Shown: positions 21,067 through 31,155 of the stretch, in pieces
Layout of the letters: every line of letters starts with the position of its first letter
Position numbering within the stretch: position 1 is the stretch's first letter
Assembly (NCBI GenBank): GCA_025175895.1
Contig: CM046008.1
Location: forward strand, 25,747,255-25,811,254
Reading direction: 5' to 3'
Length of the DNA: 64,000 bases
From: Wurfbainia villosa
Lineage: Eukaryota; Streptophyta; Magnoliopsida; Zingiberales; Zingiberaceae
Notes under the pieces: model-generated
What the model saw: the letters and a program-made list of their open reading frames with translations, nothing else
Databases searched by the model: none
Told to the model about the DNA's origin: nothing
Program-made: the position numbers and the translations under genes

Positions 21067-22197
21067 TCACCTAAGTCTTTCATCGAGAAACAATTCCCTA
21101 ACCACATCTTCACAGGTGGGTGAGGGAATATCATTTCCGATGAGAAGTATGTCATCTACATACAAGACAAGAAATACAACTGTGCTCCCACTATTTCTCT
21201 TGTAGACACAAGGTTCATCTTCATTCTTGATGAAACCAAACTCCTTGATTGCATCATCGAATCGAAGATTCCAGCTTCGAGAGGCTTGCTTTAGTCCATA
21301 AATGGACCTTTGCAGTTTGCATACCTTTTCAGGATGCTTTGGATCTTCAAAACCCTCAGGCTGCGTCATGTACACATCCTCGAGTAGCTTTCCATTCAGA
21401 AAAGCAGTTTTGACATCCATCTGCCAGATTTCATAATCGTGGTAGGTTGCAATAGCAAGTATGATCCGAATGGATTTAAGCATCGCAACTGGTAAAAAGG
21501 TTTCATCATAGTCAATACCATGAATTTGTTTGAATCCTTTAGCCACCAATCTACCTTTATAGGTATGCTTATTACCATCCATGTCAGTCTTTACTTTAAA
21601 GACCCACTTACACCCAATAGGTTTTACCCCTTCAGGTGGATCAACCAAAGTCCATACTTGGTAAGTGTACATGGATTCCATTTCGGATCTCATGGCCTCT
21701 AGCCATTTCTCGGAATCTGGGCTCATCATAGCTTCTTGATAGGATGTAGGCTCGTCAAGATCGACAAGCAATACTTCACTGTTTTCAGTCAAGAGAAAAG
21801 AATATCTCTCGGGTTGACGACGGATCCTATCAGATCTACGAAGAGGTTGGTCTACTTGAATAGGTGTTTGCTCCAAAACTTTTTGGGCAACAATTTTCTC
21901 ATCCACAACACTTTGTGGTGCCTGTTCATTTTCCATCGAAGCCTTAGTGTTATCTTCATCCTGAATTTCTTCAAGATAAATTTTACTCCCACTAGTTTTT
22001 CTAGAAATAAATTCTCTTTCTAGAAAGACAGCATTTCTGACAACAAACACCTTGCCATGTGTGGGATTGTAAAAGTAATATCCCTTAGTTTCCTTGGGAT
22101 ATCCTACAAAATAACACTTATCTGATTTGGGTCCTAATATATCTGAGACTTGACGTCTAACATAAGCTTCACAATCCCAAATCTTTATAAAAGACAT
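21067..22197 (-). CDS. element E integrase end and reverse transcriptase
   Basis: A 376-residue open stretch starts in the integrase C-terminal part (IWDCEAYVRRQV, KCYFVGYPKETKGYYFY), passes a DQPLRRSDRIRRQPERY linker and enters RT: WVFKVKTDMDGNKHTYKGR, MDVKTAFLNGKLLEDVYM, SIYGLKQASRSWNLRFD and LVLYVDDILLIGND, with YVDD near residue 347. It then goes out of frame. The first Met is simply the first in the open frame. Enzyme: RNA-dependent DNA polymerase of the element. Confidence 0.92.
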   Translation of the reverse strand: MSFIKIWDCEAYVRRQVSDILGPKSDKCYFVGYPKETKGYYFYNPTHGKVFVVRNAVFLEREFISRKTSGSKIYLEEIQDEDNTKASMENEQAPQSVVDEKIVAQKVLEQTPIQVDQPLRRSDRIRRQPERYSFLLTENSEVLLVDLDEPTSYQEAMMSPDSEKWLEAMRSEMESMYTYQVWTLVDPPEGVKPIGCKWVFKVKTDMDGNKHTYKGRLVAKGFKQIHGIDYDETFLPVAMLKSIRIILAIATYHDYEIWQMDVKTAFLNGKLLEDVYMTQPEGFEDPKHPEKVCKLQRSIYGLKQASRSWNLRFDDAIKEFGFIKNEDEPCVYKRNSGSTVVFLVLYVDDILLIGNDIPSPTCEDVVRELFLDERLR

Positions 22198-22335
22198 TTT
22201 GGGACTCTTCCCAGTCCATAACGTGTATGGTGTCTTTTCTACGGCTTTTGATGGGACGCGATTAAGTGTGAAAGCGGCTGTCTCAAGAGCTAAACTCCAA
22301 AAGGAAGTAGGTAGATCAGTCTAGCTCATCATTGA
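22198..22335 (-). pseudogene. element E integrase middle, interrupted
   Basis: This short span joins the two large open stretches. The minus strand gives integrase sequence similar in type to a FWxxALxTAxxxLNRVPSK segment, with stops at its upstream end. Confidence 0.7.
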
Positions 22336-23613
22336 TCATACCATATCTAATAGAGTACGATTTCTCCTTTCAGATACACCATTCCATTGTGGTGTTCCAG
22401 GTGGAGTGAGTTGGGATATTATCCCACACTCAGCCAGGTGATCACGAAATTCTTGACTAAGGTATTCACCACCTCGATCTGATCGAAGTAGCTTAATACG
22501 CTTACCAAGTTGATTTTGTACTTCATTCTTGAATTCTTTGAACTTTTCAAAGGATTCTAACTTATGTCTCATCAAATATAAGTAGTCAAATCTACTCATA
22601 TCATTTGTGAAAGTAATAAAGTATTTATAGCCTCCTCTGGCTTCGACATTGAAAGGGCCACATACATCAGTATGTATGAGTCCTAACAAGTCCGTCGCTC
22701 TCTCGCCATGTCCACTAAATGGAGTTTTAGTCATCTTTCCTAAAAGACAAGATTCGCATATCTCATATGATTCAAAATCAAATGAGTCCAATAATCCATC
22801 TTTATGGAGTTGGGATATGCGTTTTTCATTTATGTGACCTAGGCGACAGTGCCAGAGATATGTTTGGTTCAAATTATTCGATTTGAACCGTTTGGTATTT
22901 ACGTTATAAATTGGGTTTTCTAAATCTAGAACATAGAGACCATTCATAAGTGGTGTATTACAATAGAACATTTCATTCAAATAAATGGAACAACATTTGT
23001 CCTTTATTATAAAAGAGAAGTTTTTCTTGTCTAAACAAGATACAGAGATTATGTTCTTTGTTAATGCAGGTACATAAAAGCACTCCTCTAGTTCTAAGAT
23101 AAACCCAGTGGACAAAGACAAAGAATATGTTCCTACAGCTACAGCAGCAACTTTTGCGTCATTGCCTACTCGTAGGTCCACTTCGCCTTTTGCCATTAGT
23201 CTACTATTTCTCAGTCCCTGCACATTAGTACAAATGTGAGATGCACATCCGGTATCTAATACCCATGTAGAAGAAATAGATAGATTAACTTCTATAACGT
23301 GTATACCTGAGGCAGAAGTCCTACTTCTTTTATTCTTTACTTCCTCAAGGTAGACTTTGCAGTTCCGCTTCCAGTGTCCAGTCTCACCGCAATGGAAGCA
23401 GTCCTCTTCCTTAGGTATTTTACCTTTACCCTTTGAAGTGGATGAATTGGCCTTGCCTTTGGCTTGGGTCTTACCCTTGCCTTTGCGCTTACCTTTGCCC
23501 TTCTTGACCATTAGTACATTACTAACTTTCTTTTTGAGATTCGGTTCGTGATTCTTAACATCTTTGAGAATCTCGAGCAAAGGTTTATCAATTTCATTCA
23601 TGTTATAATTCAT
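22336..23613 (-). CDS. element E gag C-terminus, protease and integrase
   Basis: The 425-residue open stretch carries, in order, a Lys/Gly-rich segment (about 30-68), an intact CCHC knuckle CFHCGETGHWKRNC at 72-85, the protease active site WVLDTGCASH (DTG at 120-122), the pre-integrase motif YLWHCRLGHINEKRI near 255, and the integrase core with LIHTDVCGPF, RSDRGGEY and WNGVSERRN. It ends at a stop soon after the catalytic Glu. In frame it would follow the gag N-terminus at 23624-24126, but a stop lies between. Confidence 0.93.
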   Translation of the reverse strand: MNYNMNEIDKPLLEILKDVKNHEPNLKKKVSNVLMVKKGKGKRKGKGKTQAKGKANSSTSKGKGKIPKEEDCFHCGETGHWKRNCKVYLEEVKNKRSRTSASGIHVIEVNLSISSTWVLDTGCASHICTNVQGLRNSRLMAKGEVDLRVGNDAKVAAVAVGTYSLSLSTGFILELEECFYVPALTKNIISVSCLDKKNFSFIIKDKCCSIYLNEMFYCNTPLMNGLYVLDLENPIYNVNTKRFKSNNLNQTYLWHCRLGHINEKRISQLHKDGLLDSFDFESYEICESCLLGKMTKTPFSGHGERATDLLGLIHTDVCGPFNVEARGGYKYFITFTNDMSRFDYLYLMRHKLESFEKFKEFKNEVQNQLGKRIKLLRSDRGGEYLSQEFRDHLAECGIISQLTPPGTPQWNGVSERRNRTLLDMV

Positions 23614-23623
23614 GACGAATTGA

Positions 23624-24126
23624 TTATATGCTTAACGCGATTGCGAGGATAACATCGATTGCCAATTCTTGGCTCGATGAACCTAGTCTTTCAAGGTTCT
23701 CAACGTACCCAATCATTTTGAGTACGTGAGTTCCTACAGGTGTTCCTTCTTGCATCTTGCATGCAAAAAGAGCCTTAGACACTTCAAAACGCTCGTGCCT
23801 AGCTTGTCCTTGATATAGTTGTTTTAAATGCTCAACCATATCATAGGCATCCATGTTCTCATGTTGCTTCTGAAGCTCAGAGTTCATGGTGGCAAGCATA
23901 AGACATGACACATCTAATGCGTCATCTTGATGCTTCTTATAAGCATCCTTTTCAAAGACGAGTTAGGGGGTGTTTCAGGATAGATCGCTTCTAAGACATA
24001 CAATTTACATTCTTGCTTGAGGATAATCCTCAAGTTCCTATACCAATCTAGAAAGTTAGCTCCATTGAGCTTGTCTTTCTCAAGGACAGATCGCAAGTTG
24101 AGGGGGTGTGTCGTGTTAGATGTCAT
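23624..24126 (-). pseudogene. element E gag N-terminal part
   Basis: Two frames, 23914-24126 (MTSNTTHPLNLRSVLEKDKL, then NFLDWYRNLRIILKQE) and 23624-23911 (LKQLYQGQARHERFEVSKAL), form the copia gag capsid domain. The start at 24126 is the natural gag start, as it follows the leader and matches the usual short N-terminus before the LNGxNFxxWxxxL motif. A frame break near 23912 and a stop near 23620 separate it from the zinc knuckle part. Confidence 0.88.
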
Positions 24127-25322
24127 GGTGATCTACAACATTAAAATGCAAAATTAAGTATCATACCTAAGTCATTTAATTAGGCCTTTAAGTACATGAG
24201 GCTCCCACTAACTTCGCATAGCTTGGATATGAGCTCATTATTGATGTAGGCAAACACATTTTGCTTACATCATTAGCTTCTATTTAGCTATAAATTTATA
24301 TGGGATAAAGATTCACATCATAATTCGTCTTGAGTTAGCTTTGGCTAATCGCCCAAGACGTAATATGATTAGGTAGGCAATCTTTTGCCAATTACATCTG
24401 ATGTAACTCTTTAATAGCTTTGGTTAAGTTTAGATTAGTTTAGTGCTTATTCCTAAACCAGCTTCGGTACGTGGCGAGGCACAGAGGCCTTCTTTGATAT
24501 CGGAGCAACGACCACTTCTAAGACAAAGCTGATGTTCGAAAATCACACAAAACTAATTTTTAAAACTTATGTTCAAAGCTAATATATGCCTCTACTTTCT
24601 TAATTAAGTCTTAACCAAGTTTGATAGCGGGACATCACGATTGTCCACTCGCACTCTTCCAAGATAAAATGCATTGCTTTGCTTTGGCAAACCCAATAAC
24701 AAATGATCGAGGAAGTAGTGAGTACCAAACTTTGGTAGGCATATCGTTTAGACTTATTAAGAGATAAACTTAAACATGCATCACATACATATTAGCATAC
24801 ATCACATATAAGCTAAATTAACATGCATCACATACATATTAGCATACTAAGCGTGTCATGGTTATGACCCTTATTCTACAATCTTCTCAAGCCAATGAGA
24901 AGATTGATTGGTCAACCTAGGGATAGCATCTTCTCCCAAGTGCTTCCTTTTGGTTGTCGTGTGTTGTTGACTTCCTCCTTGTAACATCATCTTCCAATGG
25001 ACCCTCCATCTTTATTTTGTATATTACAAAAGGAGAAATACTCGAGTTACATTCGAGTCTAAAACTAATTTTACAACAAGATTTTTAGGAGAAAGGCACG
25101 ACTCGCAGGCTATATTAAGAATTACAACACACATTCACAAACTTTTTGGGACTAGGCCATAACCATGCACCATATCATTTTTTAACTTTTAAAAGACATC
25201 AGATATTTTATTATGTTTGAAAAATTGCTAATGCAATTATCAACTCATAATAAAATTTATCCTACTTCTATATCATATATAAAATAGAGAAAAACTATTT
25301 TTTATACGATCTTTCGCAAGTG
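24127..25322 (-). other. element E 5' leader
   Basis: About 1.2 kb between primer site and gag has no coding signal. It contains a block (24461-24530) that also occurs, in sense, in the 3' region of element F. It also contains a direct repeat of about 27 bp (CATGCATCACATACATATT) at about 24774-24850. Confidence 0.8.
24461..24530 (-). other. conserved 70-bp block shared with element F
   Basis: On the minus strand this block begins GCTTTGTCTTAGAAGTGGTC and includes CTGTGCCTCGCCACG. The F copy (44876-44944, plus strand) differs by a few substitutions and small indels. E and F belong to different copia lineages and carry the block in different places. Confidence 0.82.
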
Positions 25323-25334
25323 GCTCTGATACCA
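25323..25334 (-). other. element E primer binding site
   Basis: The minus strand reads TGGTATCAGAGC one base inside the 5' LTR, matching initiator Met-tRNA. Confidence 0.93.
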
Positions 25335-25780
25335 CTGTTGGGATCTCTTTATGCAAATTGTGACGGAAAAATTAGGATCCCTTCCAAGTGATCCTTGCGA
25401 AAGAAAAACTCGTACAAAAATAAATTTCTCAAAAGAAAGTCTATCTTATAGGAGAATTCTACCTTTGTTGCGTGCCCTTTGCAAACCCGCTTTTCCTTGG
25501 ATGTGTTGGATCTTTTAGCACGTTCAAATGTCCGTGCCTCTATATGTATCCACACGAGCAAGCTCTTGTCTCACAAAAGAAAACTAGAAGATCTCTCCTT
25601 TACTTCTTGCTAGAGAAGTCCCTAAAGGAGAGGAAGGTAGGGAAGAAGAGAAAGGAAGAAGAAGACTACTCTTCTTGCTAGCTTACACTCACAAAACCAC
25701 ACAAAAAAAGACTCTCCCACCAAGCTATCACCAAGCCTTAAGCTCCAAAACAACTTCTTTGGCCGGCCATCCAATGGGGT

Positions 25781-25788
25781 GTTTTATA
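25781..25788 (-). promoter_or_regulatory. TATA box in E 5' LTR
   Basis: The minus strand reads CCTATAAAACACC. This copy would drive transcription of E. Confidence 0.72.
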
Positions 25789-25984
25789 GGATTTGAAAAC
25801 CTTTCATCTCCTATCACATTCAATGCAATCAATGACATTGAAAGATAATTAAACAAGGAGTCATCCTCCTTGTTTGGCCGCCACATGTGGAGGAAATCCA
25901 AGGGTCAAAACCCTTTGTCTCCTTCCAACTCATCAAGCTTAGGTGGCATGCTTATGTGGCATGCTTATGTGGCATTCATGGATG

Positions 25985-26122
25985 TTGAATTAATCTTATT
26001 AATTCAATAAGCTTATGTTATCATATTGAATTAATCTCATTAAATCAATAAGGTAACATATTGAATTAATCTTATTAAATCAATTAAGCAGCATATTGAA
26101 TTAATCTCATTAAATCAATAAG
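25985..26122 (-). repeat. about 40-bp tandem repeat in E 5' LTR
   Basis: Four units correspond to 18991-19130, with a few bases lost in the third unit. Confidence 0.84.
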
Positions 26123-27191
26123 CTAAAATTCTCATTAAGCTTAAAGTCCAAAACCATTTTGTACTTAAGCTTATTCCCAAATTATTCTAGTCAAACTAGA
26201 ATGCACTAATTCTTCTAATCATCATGCTCTTTGTGTGTGACCTATAGGCTCTCATAACGCGTTGGCGAGATCTAAACTCTTTTAGATACACAAGCAATGA
26301 GCGGCATCTAGCAATACATCATTGCTACCAAGTTACGAGATAAGTCAAGATCCGACTAACCTTTCCGTGACTACTATAATGTATGACCGTGTCCTTCTAT
26401 CCTTGATATCGATTGACCAATGGGCATAGACCGTGTCATCCTCGATCAATCTATGTGTTTCTTGATCCCTGAGTAAACTAACTCAAACAAATGAGCTCAA
26501 TATCTCATATTGACTCATTCGAGCATGGTCATGCGTTTTAGTAGTTCTACTCAATCAAGGGGCCCACAGATATCACTCCCGTCATATGGGAGGGATAGAT
26601 CTCATCTACATCACTCACATCCCTCCGCATAATTTGTTATATACCCAGTAATCGCCTTTATGGTCCACCCTGTTACGGGTGACGTTTGACGATACCAAAG
26701 TACATAACTCCTTATGTAGGGAACCATAGTGACTTCAGGTTTGAGGACTATTCATACCAATAGTCACATGAGAAAGTTTATGACACTCATATGACGATCC
26801 ATGAAACTTTCTCATGGCGGGTCAGTTCAGTATATATTCTCTAATATATACCCATGTGTCAACTTGATATCATATATCCATGACTTGTGAGATCAAGTCA
26901 TCAATTGACCTACATGCTAGTCTTTATGTATTAATATTGCCCTTGCATATTAATACTTGACTAGGAACATTTAGGAAAGTGTTCTCTACAGCCTCTCATA
27001 ATCAATTCTGCCAATTGATGTGCTATAGATAAGAACCTACTTTTCTAGGGCATTATTATATATTTAATTTAGCTGGCACAAGCAAGACGTAAATATATAA
27101 TAACCAATCCTTTGCCTTTATAGAATATGATACAAAATGTTCCCTATTCAACCATCACATGTTTGGTTCTAGGGCTATAACTAACACCCCG

Positions 27192-28000
27192 AAATGATGC
27201 ATCCATGTACACTACCCTTCTATCCACACCAGAATGATTAATCAACACTGGCGTAAAGGTCAACCATCGTCTGAACTCTGAAACTAGTTTCGCAAGCTTC
27301 AGACCAAGTAAATTCCATCACCTTCCTGGTCCAACCAGTCAGCGATGTAGTACCGCTAGAGCATCATATCCATATATATAGTAATAATCAAATCACTACC
27401 TGGAAACCACCATCTACGGTGGCCGAGTGATCAACTCCAACTACCACCATCAACAGTGGCCAAGTTACGCAACTCCAACGACCACAACTGATCCAATCGT
27501 GTACAGAATACACGACTTCCCAAATCTCTGGACGACTAAGTCGTCAATAAGTCTAATAAGATAATCAAAAGCTCATACAATTCATACCAAGTATGAAATT
27601 GTCATCGCTACACACCTGCATTTTCTTTACTCTAGGTTGATGATATACCAATCATCACAACAACAATGACAATTGTATGACACCATGTCACTACAATATC
27701 AACACACCAGTCATAAATCAATCCTAGGATATACACAGGTCTCCTATAGTTGATCTAAATAGATCATCTTTCCATAATGAAGGATATTCATTTCCTTCTA
27801 CAACTATCGTATTCTATCATCGATAATCGATACATAACCTCAAAGATCCATCTCTCCTTTAACAAAGAGTTCCGGATCTTTTCTGGAAGAAATATTGGGA
27901 CAGATAAATATCCCATCCAACACCTCCTATAATAAGGTAAAATGATCTTTCATCATCTTGACCAGTGTAAGTATACACGTCTTATCTATAACCAAATCAC
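27192..28000 (-). pseudogene. gypsy reverse transcriptase and RNase H remnant (element H)
   Basis: The minus strand gives a gypsy RT-to-RNase-H segment with MEFTWSEACETSF and RRVVYMDASF, and further up a stretch clearly homologous to G at 50430-50520 (AAGATCCGGAACTCTTTGTT in both). Stops and shifts are frequent. Known role: cDNA synthesis. It is older than the four elements that interrupt it. Its 3' continuation lies at 18225-18324. Confidence 0.8.
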
Positions 28001-28420
28001 TAATAGTAGGGACTGATATTTTCTAAGGGTTTACTTCTTGTCCTTCAAATTGATGGCTAGCAGGCCAAATCCCTAGCTTCCTAATTCGACATCAGTCGGC
28101 ACCTCTAAAGAGTCCGTACTTCTGAAATCATCGTTAGGTTCCGCAAGATCAATATGTCGTCGACCTCATCCATGACCATGAGTAGGGGCAATTTCACTAG
28201 GTAGCATTTCCTACAAGGAGTAAGTATCTAACAAGAACATAATGACAACTTCCTATTACATAAGAAAAGTACAGTAACCACTAAAGACAATATTTTTCCT
28301 ATAGCTCAAAGATATCCTTCAGCTTGCCTGGTCTCTAAACACGAGAACTCCCAAAAATCCAAGGAAAAGAAAATTCTCGAAACACAAAACCCACAAACCC
28401 AAATAGCAAACCAATAAAAT
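28001..28420 (-). other. element H internal start, decayed primer site
   Basis: No domain can be read here. Close to the LTR (28407-28420) the minus strand reads ATTTTATTGGTTTGC, which keeps the first half of the G-type leader ATTTTATTGGTATC. The primer site is therefore mutated. Confidence 0.55.
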
Positions 28421-28999
28421 TGTCACATCCCGGGGGCATATTCGTCATCCAAATGATGGAGGAGCCCCTTAGTGACAATATTCCAAAATGCATGGACCAG
28501 ATCTGGTAAAAACCTCAAAATAATAATAGAAATACAAATATTTTATTAACTACATGCATGCACGACTAAATAAATATCAATTAAAGTAAAATAATTTTAT
28601 GACACCAAATCAAATTGCGTCAAAATCCAAAGTGCATAAACAAAATGCAATACCAATAAAGTAAATAAAGTGGCATCTAGACGATGCAGTGGAACAAGCA
28701 CGGCAAGGGACTCTCTGAGCGATACGAAGGTAGTTCAAAAGAACACGTCCTCCATCAGTTAACCTAGAGGATAAGTGAGGAGGGGGTAAGTACAACCACT
28801 CAGAGTACCAATATCAGTCTGCAACTAATCTGGTCAGCGGTATAACAAATATACCCGTAACATACACAACCACTGCAATCTACAAGCAATGCACATTCAG
28901 ATACCACGACAAAGCCTCGTGGCTCTCGAGGTATTACTAAGGGAACTATCTATGGGCTACCGCGAATGGAAATCGTGGGTGGACAATCAATATACTCAG
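28421..28999 (-). mobile_element. gypsy 5' LTR part (element H), interrupted by C
   Basis: The plus strand begins TGTCACATCC next to the decayed primer site, as an LTR end does in minus orientation. Two 19-nt hairpins, 28904-28922 and 28960-28978, have CCACGA/TCGTGG-type stems. The LTR continues after C at 40229-40262 and after G from 61771. The last five bases, CTCAG, are the target duplication of C. Confidence 0.72.
28904..28978 (-). repeat. two LTR hairpins with CCACGA/TCGTGG stems
   Basis: CCACGA pairs with TCGTGG across a 7-nt loop at 28904-28922. CCGCGA pairs with TCGTGG (one G-T pair) at 28960-28978. More hairpins of the same 19-nt size are at 61830-61848 and 61901-61919. One more is split by the G insertion. 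Confidence 0.75.
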
Positions 29000-29906
29000 T
29001 GTAGGGATGTAAACTGAAAAGTCTAACTTTTGTATGAACATCTTTATTTTGAAATAAGAATCACATGATCATTGTTTGCATATTTTTATGGTTATGCAAT
29101 ATTGTCTAATACTTTACATTGAAGATAACATGGTGTTTGGTGTCACACAGGAGATCATGTTATCGGCCCCTTGAAAAGTATAAGTAAAGGCTCACAACCG
29201 AGATGTCTTTGGACAAACCATCGGAATGGTTGTAGTGTGATTTGGTATTGATTTGTCTTGACCATAGAATCATACTAGTGCACTTTGTGTGTATTGAGCA
29301 GGACCGACTTAGAGGTGATTCGATTTATTACTGACTACATAATCGAATCGGACCTCAGATATTATTTAGTACATGCTCTTAAATCCCGATATAATAACGG
29401 GCACATATACTTAGTATCCATCTCTTGATTTACCAATGGGCGAGATTTATAGATTAAATCGATAGGCTCGGTAAGTTGGGAGATGATATAATTTATATGG
29501 TGTGTCGTTGATTATAGGAGGAAACCGTGTCCTATATATTAGGATGATGATATCCCCTTGAGGAGCTCATAAGATTCATCATGTAAACCCTGCAGGTGTA
29601 CTTGGTCCGGCATGATGAAAAGGTTGAGTGGTACTACTCAAGGAGTTAGATGTTGATTAATTAATGGTCAGTAAATTAATTAATCGACGGACATTCGAGA
29701 TCTTAAACACAGGGAGAAAATGTACAAATAATATATGGAGTCTATATTATCATATGGGGGTTGGTGAGGTAGATCAATGATGATCCTTTAGTGGATTGGA
29801 TCATCATTAGTGGATCGGACTTTATGTGGGCTTGATCCATGGGTGGCCAAGATCCAACTCCTCCTCATGGTCCCTAATGTAGCCTATTAACACCTCATGA
29901 AGCTTA

Positions 29907-30037
29907 GATCCAATGGATAGAAACAAAACTCTAGATCCAAAGGTAGAGATTAAATCTCTAGATCCGACGGTTGAGATTAAATCTCTAGATCCGACGGTTG
30001 AGATTAAATCCCTAGAACCAATGGAGGAGATTAAATC
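29907..30037 (+). repeat. 27-bp tandem repeat in C 5' LTR
   Basis: About five units with core GAGATTAAATCTCTAGATCC lie directly upstream of the TATA box. The 3' LTR has one unit fewer (39035-39126). Confidence 0.86.
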
Positions 30038-30055
30038 ATGGCTTGAGCCCAACTC

Positions 30056-30063
30056 TATAAATA
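30056..30063 (+). promoter_or_regulatory. TATA box in C 5' LTR
   Basis: TATAAATA follows CCCAACTC and precedes GAGATC. The telo-box-rich leader follows it. Confidence 0.78.
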
Positions 30064-31107
30064 GAGATCATGAAGTGGGCGGCAAGAAGATGATGGCTTA
30101 AGGGGATTAGGGTTTGCTTCCTTTGGAGGCTAGGAATCCTAGTTGGTTTAGGATTAGGTTTGGGTGGCTAGGGTTTTGGGAGCTAGGGGTGGGCGGCAAC
30201 TCAAGGAGGTGTTTCTTCTTCTTCCTAAGGTTTTGGCCGGTTCCTCCCATCTTCCCTCTACCTTGGCTTGTGCTCATCCTAATCTTCTTCCCCACTTTCA
30301 TGGCCGGCCATAAGGAGAGCTAGGATTAGGGTTTAGAGGCTTATGGTTTAGGAGGCTTGGGTGGCACCAAATAAGGAAGGAGTTTGTTTTCTTTTTCCTA
30401 TCCTTTGGTGGTCGGCGCCCACAGCCCTATCCCAGCCCTTGGCTGGCATCCAAAACCCCTTCTCCTTCTCCTTAGGTGGTGGAAACAAGATATAGGGCTT
30501 TCCCTTTGTGTCATGGGCGGTTTCCACCATTATCTCCTTCTCCTTGTTGGCCGGCGGCAAGCACTCTCCTTGTTGCTTGTTGGTTGGCTATAGGAAGGAG
30601 ATGAGCTTTGTTTCTATTCTTCCTCTTGCTTTGGAAGAGCAAGGAAGGAAGATTTGCGATCTAGGAGCTTCGACTTTTGGTAGATCGTCGCCCACACGAC
30701 GTCTAAAAGGAGGAAGGACATACATTAGAAGATCAAGGGGTATATCTATTCTCTTTTCTCTTTTGTTTGTTACTTGTTTTTGTTTTTCAATTATAATCAT
30801 GTTATAAATCTGTAAATAGCTAAATAATACTTGGATCCCGAGCATAAACATGAAAATCGACGATCCGAACATCGTCTATTCCGCGGCTACTCGTAGAATA
30901 GAGGATGGTCGCTTGAACAACTAGTTTGTTCAAGTGACCTCTCTAAACGAATAGCACGACGATGATTTAGTGGTTTGGGTAATCCCTTTTGTCTAGGATT
31001 AAATTTTTTAATCCGGGGACATCGAAGGGATCACCATGGACAAGCTACCAAGGTGAATTGGGAAGCGAAGTTTTCCCTCACGGACTCGATAAGCTAAAAC
31101 CATTAAA

Positions 31108-31120
31108 TTGGTATGAGAGC
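31108..31120 (+). other. second primer-like sequence inside C LTR
   Basis: TTGGTATGAGAGC lies 21 bases before the LTR end and resembles the Met-tRNA primer site with one mismatch. It is present in both LTRs of C but absent from A. Confidence 0.6.
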
Positions 31121-31143
31121 TTCCGGGGCAAAACCCCTTCATT

Positions 31144-31155
31144 TGGTATCAAAGC
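31144..31155 (+). other. element C primer binding site
   Basis: TGGTATCAAAGC starts two bases after the LTR end and has one mismatch to the Met-tRNA consensus. Confidence 0.87.

Larger units (their letters stand above)
18330..27186 (-). mobile_element. Ty1/copia element E, complete, partly intact
   Basis: LTRs of 1867 bp (18330-20196) and 1851 bp (25336-27186) flank a 5.1-kb minus-strand interior. Target duplication CCCCG is at 18325-18329 and 27187-27191. A Met-tRNA primer site (25323-25334) and a polypurine tract (20197-20211) are present. Order is gag (23624-24126), zinc knuckle/protease/integrase (22336-23613), RT (21067-22197) and RNase H (20265-20985), with stops or shifts between blocks. 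It is a different copia family from A/C and from B/F. Confidence 0.95.
25336..27186 (-). repeat. element E 5' LTR
   Basis: The 1851-bp LTR is bounded by TGTTGGG and CTAACA next to CCCCG at 27187-27191. Its TATA box is at 25781-25788 and its tandem repeat at 25985-26122. Confidence 0.94.
29000..31141 (+). repeat. element C 5' LTR
   Basis: The 2142-bp LTR starts TGTAGGGATG and ends CCCCTTCA. It has the 27-bp tandem array (five units) at about 29907-30037, a TATA box at 30056-30063, and telo-box-like TTAGGGTTT motifs near 30106, 30165 and 30327. Open frames inside it carry no domain. Confidence 0.93.
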
